The notes: generated by a model from the letters alone, not told the origin. A stretch of 64,000 bases of DNA from JBGSMX01 sp963790405 (GCA_963790405.1 CAWBOJ010000008.1:124001-188000), one strand, 5' to 3'. Shown: positions 43,358-53,494, counted from the stretch's first letter. Program-made: numbers and translations.

Positions 43358-44142
43358 ATGAGAACTGACCCAAAGACGGACCTTTCCGCCCTTTGGGCCG
43401 CATTCAAGGACGACGGACGACCCCGAGGCCCGCGAACAGCTCATATTGTCGTATTCGCCGCTGGTCAAGTATGTCGCGGGGCGTTTGTCTGCGAGCCTAC
43501 CTCAGACGGTGGACACAGCCGATCTCATCAGCTACGGCATCTTCGGACTGATCGACGCGATTGAGAAGTACGATCGCGACCGGGGCATCAAGTTCGAGAC
43601 GTACGCTATCGCGCGAATCAAGGGCGCAATAATCGATGAACTGCGCGCGATGGATTGGGTTCCTCGATCCGTGCGAGCACGTGCCCGCGAGGTGGAGTCC
43701 GCATACATCACGCTCGAGACACGACTGCGGCGTGCGCCTGAAGACGCCGAGGTCGCAGAAGAGATGGGCATCTCGACCAAGGACCTTCAGGACATCTTGT
43801 CGAAGCTCTCGTACACGTCGATTGTCTCGTTCGAGGAGCTGTGGGTCGGCGGGGATCGCGAAGATCACCGGCAATGCGATGAGCGTGATCGAGGACGAAA
43901 CGGCCGATGACCCGGTCTCGATGTTCGAGACCGAGGAGATCAAGGACATCCTCGCATCGGCGATCGAACGTCTGCCCGAGAGAGAACGCATCGTGATCGC
44001 GCTGTACTACTACGAGGGGCTCACACTCAAAGAGATCGGCCAGGTACTTGGAGTGACCGAGTCCCGTGTCAGCCAGCTACACACGAAATCCGTTCTCCGC
44101 TTGCGTGCACGACTACATGCGGCACAAGGTTACGTCGCCTGA
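43358..44142 (+). CDS. whiG: WhiG/FliA-family (sigma-28) RNA polymerase sigma factor (two frameshifts in this sequence)
   Basis: A sigma-70 family, FliA/WhiG-type factor that would direct a motility or differentiation regulon. Region 2 is clear (LVKYVAGRLSASLPQTVDT; DLISYGIFGLIDAIEKYD; IKGAIIDELRAMDWVPRSVR), as are region 3 (LRRAPEDAEVAEEMGI) and region 4 (YYYEGLTLKEIGQVLGVTES). Extra bases near 43418 (before DPEAREQLI) and 43866 (before TGNAMSV) break the frame; corrected length is 260 aa. ATG 43358 follows GAGGGG by 7 nt. No flagellar genes are in the window, so whiG or fliA cannot be told apart here. The xerC-sigma-rpsB neighbourhood is also known in Bacillus (codV-sigD region). Confidence 0.85.
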
Positions 44143-44174
44143 CATACACGCACACAGAGGGGGAGCACGCCAGC

Positions 44175-44757
44175 ATGTCGACGATCCTCGTCGTTGAAGA
44201 CACCGAGCTACTGCGCCGCATCTACACCGACAAGCTCACGCAGGAGGGCTACGACGTCATTCAGGCCGCGAACGGTCTCGAGGCGATCGCCGCCTTGCAC
44301 GAACCGAACATCGATCTCGTCTTGCTCGATCTCATCATGCCGCAGATGAGCGGCCTCGAGGCACTCGAGCACATCAAGGCGGATCCGCGCACGCGCGACA
44401 TTCCCGTTCTGATCCTGAGCAACCTCGGACAGGAGCAGGACATTGAGCGGGGCATCGCGTTGGGCGCAATCGACTACCTGATCAAGAACGAGGCGAAGCC
44501 AGCCGACGTCGCCGAGAAGATCCGCGCTCACACTCGAGTACATGAGCGGTCGCAAAGGAACGGGCGCTTCATACGGGCTTCTCGTACGCGATCACGAGGG
44601 GGATGCAGAGCGTTTCATCGGCGATGCCGGCCTCGTTCGCCGGTTCTGGTGTCCCACATGCGAGGTTGAGTTGCAGCTCGAGTTGATTCCTAAGAGTGAT
44701 CAGGCCGGATGGTACGACGCACACCTCAGGTGCCCTGGCTGCGGCAAGGAATACTAG
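44175..44757 (+). CDS. Response regulator with C-terminal zinc ribbon (one frameshift in this sequence)
   Basis: Residues 1-120 are a CheY-like receiver: acidic pocket in VVEDTE, phospho-acceptor Asp in LVLLDLIMPQ (near 52), Ser/Thr switch in VLILSN, and conserved Lys in YLIKNEAKP. No DNA-binding domain follows. After one extra base near 44531-44535 the next frame continues (LEYMSGRKGTGASYGLLVRD) into about 60 residues ending with a zinc ribbon, CPTC and CPGC, with the stop at 44757. Corrected length is 193 aa. A separate gene starting at ATG 44542 is an alternative, but it would overlap the receiver frame by about 130 nt. The product is likely a small signalling protein; its partner kinase is not in the window. 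Confidence 0.65.
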
Positions 44758-44792
44758 CTGCTCGACCGCCCCACAATACCCTTACGCACTCG

Positions 44793-44822
44793 AGAGCCCG
44801 TGTGATACACTACGCGGGCTCT
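44793..44822 (+). promoter_or_regulatory. rpsB promoter inside an 8-bp inverted repeat
   Basis: AGAGCCCG (44793-44800) and CGGGCTCT (44815-44822) flank an extended -10-like element, TGATACACT with TACACT at 44806-44811. The gap between the response-regulator gene and rpsB is 181 bp. In RNA from upstream, the repeat followed by TATCT could act as a weak terminator; in DNA it places symmetric sites on both sides of the rpsB -10. Confidence 0.5.
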
Positions 44823-44938
44823 TATCTCACACGCTCGTCGATCCCGATGCACGGTGCTCGGACCACATTGAGGGTTCGGGTCGCATCACAAGGGAGATGA
44901 CGCGGGCGGAGGAACAACCGAAACAGGAGGTACGCACT

Positions 44939-45868
44939 ATGTCTGTTGTCTCGATGAAGAATCTTCTCGAGGCCGGTGTCCACTTTGGACATCAGACCCG
45001 TCGCTGGAACCCGAAGATGAAACCTTACATCTTCACGGAGCGCAGCGGCATCTACATCCTCGACCTGCAGCGCACGTTGCGCGAGATCGAGGCTGCTTAC
45101 ACCTTCACCCGTGACGTCGCCGCCCGCGGCCGCAAGGTGCTGTTCGTTGGCACCAAGAAGCAGGCCCAGGAGTCGATTCAGAGCGAGGCCGAGCGTTCCG
45201 GCATGCCGTATGTCAACCAGCGCTGGCTCGGCGGCATGCTCACCAACTTCGTGACGATGCGCCAGCGAGTCGAGCGTCTCGAAGAACTTGAGGCGATGGA
45301 AGAGGACGGCACGATGGAGAAGCTCCCGAAGAAGGAGCAGATCCTCCTGCGCAAGGAGCACGCGAAGCTCGATCGCAACCTCTCTGGCGTGCGCAACATG
45401 ACCGAGATTCCCGGCCGTTATGTTCGTGGTCGACACGAAGCGTGAGGCTATCGCCGTTGCCGAGGCTCGTCGACTGCACGATCCCGATCATCGGGCTGGT
45501 CGACACGAACGCAGACCCGGATGAGGTCGACTACGTCATCCCGGGCAATGACGACGCCATCCGCTCGGTGTCGCTCATGTGCCGCGTGATTGCCGATGCA
45601 GTTCTTGACGGTCGCGCAGCGTCCGAGGGTCCGGCCGTACGTCGACACTGCCCCGACACCTCAGCCCCTCGTGGTCCCCGCAGATACGGAGGCCGTCGAG
45701 GCCTCTCCTGCCGAGGAGACGGCCGAAGCGGCCGCCCCTGCACCCGCCGAGGAGCCTGCTGTCGTCGAGGTCGAGGTAGTCGCGGTTGAAACCGTGGTTG
45801 CCGAAGCCGAGGTCGAAGCCGCACCGGTCGAAGCGGCCGAAGCGGTTGAAGAGACGGCTGCCGAGTAG
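44939..45868 (+). CDS. rpsB: 30S ribosomal protein S2 with long acidic tail (three frameshifts in this sequence)
   Basis: The S2 core is unmistakable: LLEAGVHFGHQTRRWNPKM, LFVGTKKQAQ, YVNQRWLGGMLTNF, GVMFVVDTKREAIAVAEARR, TIPIIGLVDTNADPDEVDYV and DDAIRSVSLMCRVIADAVL. Extra bases near 45416, 45477 and 45637 shift the frame each time; the corrected product is 308 aa. After about residue 235 comes an unusual tail of about 70 residues, Ala/Glu/Val/Pro-rich and acidic, resembling the S16 tail of this genome. Strong AGGAGGT site 5 nt upstream of ATG 44939. Confidence 0.92.
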
Positions 45869-45926
45869 CAGCTCCTCCAACACGGACGTACACGCCACCA
45901 CTTCACTTCAGGGAGGCATATTACCC

Positions 45927-46825
45927 ATGGAGATCAAGGCACAGATGGTCAAGGAACTGCGCGAGTGCACTGGCGCAGGCATGATGGATTGCAAGAAGGC
46001 CCTCACGGAGTCGGACGGCGACATGGACGTCGCCATCGACCTGCTCCGCACCAAGGGTCTGGCTGCGCTGGCCAAGAAGGCCGGTCGGGCCACCAACGAA
46101 GGAATCATCGGCGGGTTCGTATCCGATGACGCGAAGACCGGCGTGCTCGTCGAGGTCAACTGCGAGACCGACTTCGTTGCGCGCAACGCTGACTTCCAGG
46201 CATTCGTGAGCAGAGGTCGCCGCGCACGTCGCGACGGCCGCTCCTGCCGACGTCACCGAACTGATGGGCCAGACCTTCACGGGTCGCGACGAGACTTTCG
46301 AGCAGGTTCTGGGCGAGCAGGTCGCCAAGGTCGGCGAGAACATGGGCGTCGCCCGTTTCACACGCTACGAACTGAGCTCCGAGACCGGGCGGCATCACGG
46401 TCTACATCCACGGCGTGGGCAACATCGGCGTCATGGTCGAGTTGTCGTCCAGTTCTGCCGAGGCGGCCGCTTCGGATCTGTTCGCGACTGTGGCCAAAGA
46501 CGTCGCCATGCAGATCGCAGCCACCGCACCGATGGGCGTCGGTCGCGAATCGGTCGACAAGTCGGTCGTCGCCCATGAGATGGAAATCTACAAGGCCCAG
46601 GCCGCCGAGTCCGGCAAGCCTGAGCCCATCCAGGAGAAGATCGCCGAGGGACGCCTTGAGAAGTTCTTCAAGGAGGTCACGCTCCTGGAGCAGCCGTTCG
46701 TCAAGGACGCTGACCTCACGGTCGGCCAGTACGTCGAGAAGGCCGCCAAGGAACTGGGTACCTCGATTGAGGTCGTGCGCTTCGAGCGCATGCTTCTCGG
46801 CGAGACGGCTTCCTCGGAAGCGTAG
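45927..46825 (+). CDS. tsf: Elongation factor Ts (two frameshifts in this sequence)
   Basis: EF-Ts recycles EF-Tu-GDP. The N-terminal motif VKELRECTGAGMMDCKKAL and GLAALAKKAGRATNEG are typical, followed by VNCETDFVARNADFQAFV. Extra bases near 46212 (before EVAAHVAT) and 46389 (ETG-GITVYIHG) break the frame; corrected length is 298 aa, normal for EF-Ts with its dimerisation domain. GGGAGG precedes ATG 45927. It follows rpsB by 58 bp, the universal rpsB-tsf pair. Confidence 0.93.
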
Positions 46826-46954
46826 TTGTCGCCAAAACGGGCATCCTACCTGCCCGGTAACGAGCACATTACGAGGGTCGGTGCCATCAGCGCACCGGCC
46901 TTCGTTGCGTTATCCTGTTCCAGTACGACACGCATCGCTCACGAGAGGGGAACC

Positions 46955-47680
46955 GTGGAAGACTATCACTTCGGTCGCGTCCTGCTGAAGTTCTCGGGTG
47001 AGGCGCTCATCGGCAACGCCGGCTACGGCATCGATCCGGAGGTCCTCGAATCTCTCGCGCGCCAGCTCAAGCCCGTGGTCGAGGCGGGGGTGCAGGTATC
47101 CATCGTTGTGGGCGGAGGAAACATCTTCCGTGGCCTAGCGGCTGCTTCAAAGGGCATGGATCGCGCCCAGGCAGACTACATGGGCATGCTGGCCACCGTC
47201 ATGAACTCACTGGCGCTCCAGGATACGCTCGAGAAGCACGGCGTATTCACGCGCGTCATGTCGGCCATCGACATGCAGGCGATCGCAGAACCCTACATCC
47301 GTCGACGCGCAATCCGCCACATCGAGAAGGGCCGCGTGGTGATCTTCGCCGCCGGCACCGGCAATCCGTACTTCACCACCGATACCACGGCCGCTCTGCG
47401 AGCACTTGAGATCGGCGCAGAGTGCATCATGAAGGCCACGAAGGTCGACGGCGTCTACGATGCCGATCCGCTCACAAACCCCGATGCCGTGAAGTTCGAC
47501 GAGCTCACCTATATCGATGTCCTCAACAGAGGACTCAAAGTCATGGACACTACGGCGATTTCGCTGTGCATGGACAACGCGTTGCCGATCGTCGTGTTCA
47601 ACATGGAGACCGAAGGGAACATCGAACGTGCGCTGCGCGGCGAGCGTGTGGGCACGATCGTGAGGGGAGACAACCGATGA
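46955..47680 (+). CDS. pyrH: UMP kinase
   Basis: PyrH phosphorylates UMP to UDP and is UTP-inhibited. The 241-aa amino-acid-kinase-fold protein has LLKFSGEALIG near residue 10, VVGGGNIFRG near 51, GTGNPYFTTDTTAALRA near 133 and VDGVYDADP near 166. Intact. GTG 46955 follows GAGAGGGG; a frame extending 43 codons upstream is not supported. Overlaps frr by 4 nt (ATGA). Confidence 0.96.
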   Translation: MEDYHFGRVLLKFSGEALIGNAGYGIDPEVLESLARQLKPVVEAGVQVSIVVGGGNIFRGLAAASKGMDRAQADYMGMLATVMNSLALQDTLEKHGVFTRVMSAIDMQAIAEPYIRRRAIRHIEKGRVVIFAAGTGNPYFTTDTTAALRALEIGAECIMKATKVDGVYDADPLTNPDAVKFDELTYIDVLNRGLKVMDTTAISLCMDNALPIVVFNMETEGNIERALRGERVGTIVRGDNR

Positions 47681-48235
47681 TCAAAGACGTCATCAAAGAC
47701 GCCGACCAGCATATGGACAAGTCCGTGACGGCGCTCAATCACGAGTTCGCCACAGTCAGGACCGGTCGCGCATCCGGCTCACTGCTCGAGAAGATAACCG
47801 TGGACTACTACGGCGTGCAGACGCCGCTGCTCCAAATCGCATCCGTCAGCACTCCTGAGCCTCAGATGCTCGTGGTCTCTCCGTACGACAGAAGTGCGAT
47901 GTCCAACATCGAACGAGCCATCCAAGCCTCTGACCTAGGCTTGAACCCGAGCAATGACGGCATCGTGATTCGTCTGCCGTTCCCACCGCTCACCGAGGAA
48001 CGCCGCAGAGAGCTCGTGAAGCTGTGCAAGCAGTATGCCGAGGAAGCGCGCGTCGCCACCCGCAATATCCGTCGCGACGCCAATGACAGGCTCAAGAAGA
48101 TGGAGAAGGACGGCGAGATCAGCCAAGACGATCTCCATCGCGGCGAGGATGAGATTCAGAAGATCACGGACGGCCATGTCGGGCCGCATCGACGAGGCGT
48201 TCGCTCGCAAAGAAGCCGAGATCATGGAGGTCTGA
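47677..48235 (+). CDS. frr: Ribosome recycling factor (one frameshift in this sequence)
   Basis: RRF splits post-termination ribosomes with EF-G. Typical motifs: FATVRTGRASGSLLEKI, YYGVQTPLLQIASVS, LPFPPLTEERRRELVK and ARVATRNIRRDANDRLKKMEK. One extra base near 48183 shifts the frame between GHVG and RIDEAFARKEAEIMEV. Corrected length is 185 aa, exactly the family norm. As written the frame would read on into uppS, making a false fusion. Coupled to pyrH. Confidence 0.95.
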
Positions 48236-48240
48236 ACGGC

Positions 48241-49017
48241 GTGACTCCAGCGAGCAATTCCCTCGTTTCCTTCTTCGAAGGTGACGAGGCGCGCGAACTA
48301 CTCGGCCATCTCGACACAGACCGCATACCGCGTCACATCGCCGTCATCATGGACGGCAATGGACGGTGGGCGGCGAAGCGAGCCCTTCCTCGACTCGCCG
48401 GTCACAAGGCCGGAGCGAAGGCGGTCCGCGAGGTAATCGCAGCTGCACTTGAGCTGGGCATCGAGGTCCTCACGATCTACTCCTTCTCCTCGGAGAACTG
48501 GTCTCGCCCTGCCGATGAGGTCGGAGGGCTGATGAAGCTCTTCGTCGAGGTGCTGGAGCGCGAGTTCGACAACCTGCAGGAACGGGGAGTCAGGGTTCGC
48601 GTTGCGGGAAGGAAGGACGACCTACCCTCCAAGACGCGGGCGGCGTTCGATCGGGTCGAATTGCGCACCGCAGCCAACGATCGGATGACGCTGGTCGTCG
48701 CGCTCAACTACGGCGGTCGGGTCGAAATCATCGATGCCGTACGTTCGATTGCCACGGATGTCGAATCCGGTGCACTGGCTCCTGCGGCGATCGACGAGGA
48801 CATGATCTCTGCGCGCCTGTACACCTCAGGCCTGCCCGATCCGGACCTCGTCGTCCGCACGAGCGGGGAGATGCGCATCTCGAACTTCCTGTTGTGGCAA
48901 ATCGCGTACTCTGAGCTCTACGTGACCGATACCCTGTGGCCCGACTTCGATCGCACATCACTGCTCAAGGCGATTACCGAGTTCCAGGGACGTACCCGAA
49001 GGTTCGGCGGGAGCTGA
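48241..49017 (+). CDS. uppS: Undecaprenyl diphosphate synthase
   Basis: UppS condenses isopentenyl diphosphate units to C55-PP, the lipid carrier of wall synthesis. The 258-aa protein has the catalytic VIMDGNGRWA motif near residue 34, GHKAGAKAVR near 58, LTIYSFSSENWSRP near 77 and ALNYGGRVEI near 155, with a C-terminal RTSGEMRISNFLLWQ. GTG 48241 follows the corrected frr stop by 5 bp with GGAGGT inside frr. Functionally linked with dxr and ispG downstream. Confidence 0.95.
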   Translation: MTPASNSLVSFFEGDEARELLGHLDTDRIPRHIAVIMDGNGRWAAKRALPRLAGHKAGAKAVREVIAAALELGIEVLTIYSFSSENWSRPADEVGGLMKLFVEVLEREFDNLQERGVRVRVAGRKDDLPSKTRAAFDRVELRTAANDRMTLVVALNYGGRVEIIDAVRSIATDVESGALAPAAIDEDMISARLYTSGLPDPDLVVRTSGEMRISNFLLWQIAYSELYVTDTLWPDFDRTSLLKAITEFQGRTRRFGGS

Positions 49018-49020
49018 CAC

Positions 49021-49845
49021 ATGCCCGATTCTGGCCCCAAGGGCCTTTCAAGTCTCATCACGCGCTCGATAACGGCGGCAGTGTATGCGGGCGCAATGCT
49101 TGGCACAATCTTCTTTGGCCGACCGCTCGGCCTCGGCATCCTCATGTCGCTCGCAGGGATGTTCGCTGCAGCGGAACTCTACGCGATCACCCGCCGAGAA
49201 CACCGACTCCCCAACGAGGTTCTCGGCATCATGGCGGTCGGAGCTATGCCGCTGTGCGCTGGGCTGTGGGGCTGGCTCGGCCTGATGTCTGCGGTGACCG
49301 TGCTCGTGGTGGGAGCTGTTGCATGGCACGTGGCGTTCCGGCAGGTTCGAACGAGTGATACTGCCGTCACGGTGTTCGGTGCGCTGTACGTCGGCTTTCT
49401 GCTGTCGTTCTTCGTGCTGATCAGGCAGCTCGACGGTGGAACCCTCCTTGCACTCGCGACCATCGTGAGCGTGTGGGCAAACGACGTGTTCGCCTATCTG
49501 CTCGGCTCCACCATCGGTCGCCACAAGATGGCGCCGCGTATCTCGCCGAACAAATCATGGGAGGGCTTCTTCGCCGGAACCGCCGGAACGATCGGCGTGT
49601 GGGTGCTGGCGAGTTTCACCATCGACATCGACCTTACATTCGTGTGGATACTGCTTGTGGCAGTCGCTATTTCGATCGCGTCGGTGCTCGGCGATTTGTT
49701 CGAATCCCGCATCAAGCGTGAAGCCGGCGTCAAGGACTCCGGCACGCTGCTCCCGGGTCATGGCGGCTTCCTCGACCGGTTCGACAGCCTCATCCTCGTG
49801 TCGATCGTCGCGTACCACCTGCTCGTGATCGGTCTTGGCCGATGA
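49021..49845 (+). CDS. cdsA: Phosphatidate cytidylyltransferase
   Basis: CdsA makes CDP-diacylglycerol from phosphatidic acid and CTP, the branch point to all phospholipids. The 274-aa protein has about seven or eight membrane helices and the family signature near the C-terminus: SVLGDLFESRIKREAGVKD followed by LPGHGGFLDRFDSL. It also has WANDVFAYLLGSTIGRHK in the middle. Intact; overlaps dxr by 4 nt. Confidence 0.95.
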   Translation: MPDSGPKGLSSLITRSITAAVYAGAMLGTIFFGRPLGLGILMSLAGMFAAAELYAITRREHRLPNEVLGIMAVGAMPLCAGLWGWLGLMSAVTVLVVGAVAWHVAFRQVRTSDTAVTVFGALYVGFLLSFFVLIRQLDGGTLLALATIVSVWANDVFAYLLGSTIGRHKMAPRISPNKSWEGFFAGTAGTIGVWVLASFTIDIDLTFVWILLVAVAISIASVLGDLFESRIKREAGVKDSGTLLPGHGGFLDRFDSLILVSIVAYHLLVIGLGR

Positions 49846-50992
49846 ACCGGCTGCGCGTCGCGATACTTGGCTCGACGGGATCGATCGGGCGCCAGGCACT
49901 CGATGTCGTGTCTCGCGATCGCGATAGATGTCGAGATCATCGCACTGGCGGCCAACACGAACGCCGAGCTGATTGCGCGAGCAGGCGCGCGCCCATGACG
50001 TGCGCGTAGTCGTTCTTGCCGATGAGGCCTCGGCCGCTCTTGCGGCGAGCCTGCTTCCAGATGCCGAGGTGGGCGCTGGCGCTGCTGCGGTCGAGGCGCT
50101 TGCCCGCCGCGACGACGTCGACCTCGTCTTGAACGGCCTCGTGGGCGCGGCCGGACTGCGCGCGACTGTCGCGGCACTCGATGCCGGCAAGACACTCGCG
50201 ACTCGCAAACAAGGAGTCGCTCGTCGTCGGCGGCGAATTTGTGACGTCGCGCGCCGCGACAGGCCAGATAATCCCGGTGGACAGCGAGCACTCGGCCATC
50301 TACCAGTGCCTACTCGGCGAGAATCCCGCAGACGTCGCGCGTATCTGGCTCACCGCCTCGGGCGGACCCTTCCGAGGATGGACGCGCGATCAGCTCGCGA
50401 ATGTGACACCGGCGGCGGCCTTGGCCCATCCGACGTGGTCCATGGGACCCAAGATCACCATCGACTCGGCGACGCTGATGAACAAGGGACTCGAGGTCAT
50501 CGAGGCGCACCACCTCTTCGACGTCGACTACGACCACATCTCGGTGGTGGTCCATCCGCAGTCATGCGTGCATTCGATGGTCGAGTACTCGCGACGGCTC
50601 GGTCAAAGCACACCTCGGCGCTACCGATATGCGTATCCCGATCCAGTACGCGTTCTCGCATCCCCGCCGCTGGAGCGCACCGCTTCCACCTGTCGACTTC
50701 ACGCAACTGGGCAGTCTCGATTTCGAGCCGGCCGACCCTGAGGTTTTCGGCTGCCTCGCACTGGCGGTCGAAGCGGGCAGGGCAGGCGGCACGACGACGG
50801 TGGTTCTGAACGCCGCCAATGAGATCGCGGTCGCGACTTTCCTGGACGGCCAAATGCGGATTCCTCGACATCGAACGAGTTGTCGAGAAGCTCTTGGAAG
50901 GACACGCCTCCGTGCCGATAGAATCCCTGGAGCACATCGAAGCTGTGGATGCTGAAACACGTGCGCGTGCCGAGGAGTTCCTCGGCGGGTAG
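49842..50992 (+). CDS. dxr: 1-deoxy-D-xylulose-5-phosphate reductoisomerase (five frameshifts in this sequence)
   Basis: Dxr converts DXP to MEP with NADPH, the first committed step of the MEP isoprenoid pathway. Motifs: VAILGSTGSIGRQALDV (NADPH), LVLNGLVGAAGL, LANKESLVVGGEFV, PVDSEHSAIYQCL, LTASGGPFRG, MGPKITIDSATLMNKGLEVIEAHHLF, VVHPQSCVHSMVEYSDGS and LNAANEIAVATFLDG. Single extra bases lie near 49926, 49978, 50201, 50592 and 50860. Each join restores family sequence and the corrected length is 381 aa, as expected. ATGA overlap with cdsA. Confidence 0.92.
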
Positions 50993-51119
50993 AAAGAGCA
51001 CGTAAGATGCCATGCCGACTATGCACGGATGGCAGCAACCGGCCGCTCTCGGCCGTGGCGCATGCTTTGCTTGAATCGACGAGAGAGACGGACACGCAAC
51101 GTTGGAGCCACAACTACCC

Positions 51120-52384
51120 ATGCTGAATGCATTCCAGATCATCTTCTGGGGAGTACTGACGTTCTCGATCCTCGTCGTAATGCATGAGGGCGGGCACTTC
51201 CTTGCCGCGCGCGCCTTCGGAGTGAAGGTCCACGAGTTCATGGTCGGACTCCCCGGACCGCGTATCTCGATCGAGACCAAACGACACACGCTACGGCATC
51301 ACCGCGATTCCGCTCGGTGGCTACGTGCGCATCGCCGGCATGGAGCCCGGTGCCGAGGACGACCTTCTCGCGCCCGCACTTCAGACGGTAGTCAACGACG
51401 GCCGAATGGACGCCGACCTGCTCGCCGCTCGACTCGAGATCGACACCGACCGAGCGGTGCGCTCCTCTACACGTTGGCCGACTGGGGTGCGATCAAGCCT
51501 GCCGCCAACGACAAGGTTTCCTACGTCCCGGTCATCGATGGTCGAGACTCCGAGACTCCGGCTTCTTTGCTCGATCGTGCGCGCGCGACAACCTACCGCG
51601 GCCTCAAGACGTGGAAGCGCATCGTTCTTCTTGCATCGGGTGTCGTGGTCAACCTTGTCACCGCCATAGTCGTCTTCACGATCGTGCTTTCGATCTGGGG
51701 CTACTACGAACAGTCACTCACGCTTGAAGATGTCGTCCCAGGTGGTGCCGCAGCTCAGGCGGGAATGCGATGCCGGCGACACCCTGACCGCAATCGACAG
51801 CAAGCCTCTCAACGATTGGTTCGGACTCACACAGGCGCTTGTCGTGCTCCATCCGGGTGACATCGTAGACGTGACGATCGACGCGGGACGACACGCTCCT
51901 AACCCTCCCGACGAAGCTTGCCGAGAATCCAGACGGCGGCGCGTACCTCGGCGTAATCGCGGGCGCCACAAAGGTCGAACTCGGCTGGTTCGGTGCCTTG
52001 AAGGAAAGTCTCGGCTGGACCGGCATGGTGTTCGCGACGATCTTCGGCATGTTCTTCAACGCAGATCTGTTCCGGCAGACCCTGGCGGGTTCACGAAGTG
52101 TCGTTGGCCTATCTGTTGAGGTTGCCCGTGCCGCCGCCGCAGGTCCTTTGGACTACGCGTGGTGGATCGCACTGCTGTCCCTCTCGCTCGGTGTGATGAA
52201 CGTCTTGCCGATCCCACCGCTCGATGGCGGCAAGATCGTCATGGAGATTCTCGAGAAGATCATGGGTCGCCCCATCGAACGCCGACTCGCCGTGGCTGTA
52301 TCGCTGGTAGGCGCGCTGGTTCTGTTCTCGTTCATCGGCTACGTCATGTACGCTGACGTCATGCGCTACTTCATCAACGTCTAG
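51120..52384 (+). CDS. rseP: Site-2 protease RseP (four indels in this sequence)
   Basis: A membrane zinc metalloprotease that cleaves anti-sigma factors or remnant signal peptides within the bilayer. The active site HEGGH is in VVMHEGGHFLAARAFGVKV near residue 26, and the second metal motif NVLPIPPLDGGK is near the C-terminus. A PDZ domain lies between (DVVPGGAAAQAG; GDTLTAIDSKPLNDW). Frame changes: extra bases near 51285, 51768 and 51887, and one missing near 51459. Corrected length is 420 aa. ATG 51120 is chosen; a TTG six codons upstream is possible. dxr-rseP-ispG is a standard order. The 127-bp gap after dxr shows no terminator. Confidence 0.9.
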
Positions 52385-52415
52385 AGAGCCGTTTGCACGA
52401 CCGCGAGGGGGACTT

Positions 52416-53480
52416 GTGGAAGCTCGTCGCACGACTCGTCCTGTCATGGTGGGTGGGGTGCCCGTTGGCGGCGGCGCACCCGTCTCCGTACAGTCCATGA
52501 CCAACACCGACACCAACGATGTCGAGGCAACGCTCGCACAAATTGCCCGACTTGCGGCGGCAGGATGCGAGATAGTGCGCGTCGCAGTCCCACGCACCGA
52601 GGCACTCGACGCGTTCGAGCACATCTGTGCCGCATCACCTCTGCCGGTTGTGGCAGACATTCACTTCGACCACAAGCTCGCAATCGGCGCAGCCCAGCGC
52701 GGGGCTGCGAAGCTGCGCATCAACCCCGGCAATATCGGAGCCACCGAGCGCGTTGATGCCGTGATCGAGGCGGCGGGGACGGCCGGCATCCCGATTCGCA
52801 TCGGGGTGAACGCCGGATCGCTTGCCGAGGAGTACCACGATCTTGATTGGACGCTCGCCGACAAGCTCGTCGCCAGCGCCATATCCTTCTGCGAACACTT
52901 CGAGTCTCGCGGGTTTGAGGACATCGTCGTGTCTGCCAAGGCCAGCAGCGTCAATGCCACAATTGCGGCGTATCGGAAGCTTGCCGTTTCGCTACCGTAC
53001 CCGCTCCACATTGGCGTCACAGAAGCCGGGACGCTGCGCGCAGGCACCGTGAAGTCAGCAGTCGGCATCGGAGTGCTGCTCGAGCAGCACATCGGCGACA
53101 CGCTACGAGTCTCGCTCACTGCAGACCCGGTCGAGGAGGTCAGCGTCGCCTGGGAGATCCTTGGTGCGCTGGATCTGCGACGACACGGCCCCGAGCTCGT
53201 GAGCTGTCCCACGTGTGGACGCTGCGAGGTCGATCTCATTCCGATCGCCGAGGAGATCGAGCGCCGACTGCGCGAGCGCACGACTCCAGTGAAGGTCGCG
53301 GTCATGGGCTGTGTCGTCAACGGCCCCGGCGAGGCGCGTGAGGCCGATATCGGCGTTGCGGCGGGCAAAGGCGTGGGTCTACTGTTCGCCAAAGGAGAGA
53401 CGTTGCGCAAGGTGCCCGAAGCCCAGATCGTCGAGGCACTTATGGCCGAGATCGACCGCATGGAATCAGACCTCGACTAG
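52416..53480 (+). CDS. ispG: 4-hydroxy-3-methylbut-2-enyl diphosphate synthase (IspG)
   Basis: IspG converts MEcPP to HMBPP in the MEP pathway using a [4Fe-4S] cluster. The 354-aa protein has SVQSMTNTDTNDV near 28, VVADIHFDHKLA near 77, LRINPGNIG near 98, and cluster cysteines in SCPTCGRCE (near 266) and MGCVVNGPGEA (near 302). This is the short bacterial form without the plant-type insert. GTG 52416 with GAGGGGG upstream. Intact. Confidence 0.96.
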   Translation: MEARRTTRPVMVGGVPVGGGAPVSVQSMTNTDTNDVEATLAQIARLAAAGCEIVRVAVPRTEALDAFEHICAASPLPVVADIHFDHKLAIGAAQRGAAKLRINPGNIGATERVDAVIEAAGTAGIPIRIGVNAGSLAEEYHDLDWTLADKLVASAISFCEHFESRGFEDIVVSAKASSVNATIAAYRKLAVSLPYPLHIGVTEAGTLRAGTVKSAVGIGVLLEQHIGDTLRVSLTADPVEEVSVAWEILGALDLRRHGPELVSCPTCGRCEVDLIPIAEEIERRLRERTTPVKVAVMGCVVNGPGEAREADIGVAAGKGVGLLFAKGETLRKVPEAQIVEALMAEIDRMESDLD

Positions 53481-53494
53481 CCCTTAACGTGCGT

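Noticed and set aside
48184..49017. A fused frr-uppS protein in one reading frame
   Set aside because: The conserved RRF C-terminus (RIDEAFARKEAEIMEV) is in the next frame and ends before the uppS GTG; the fusion is produced by one extra base.
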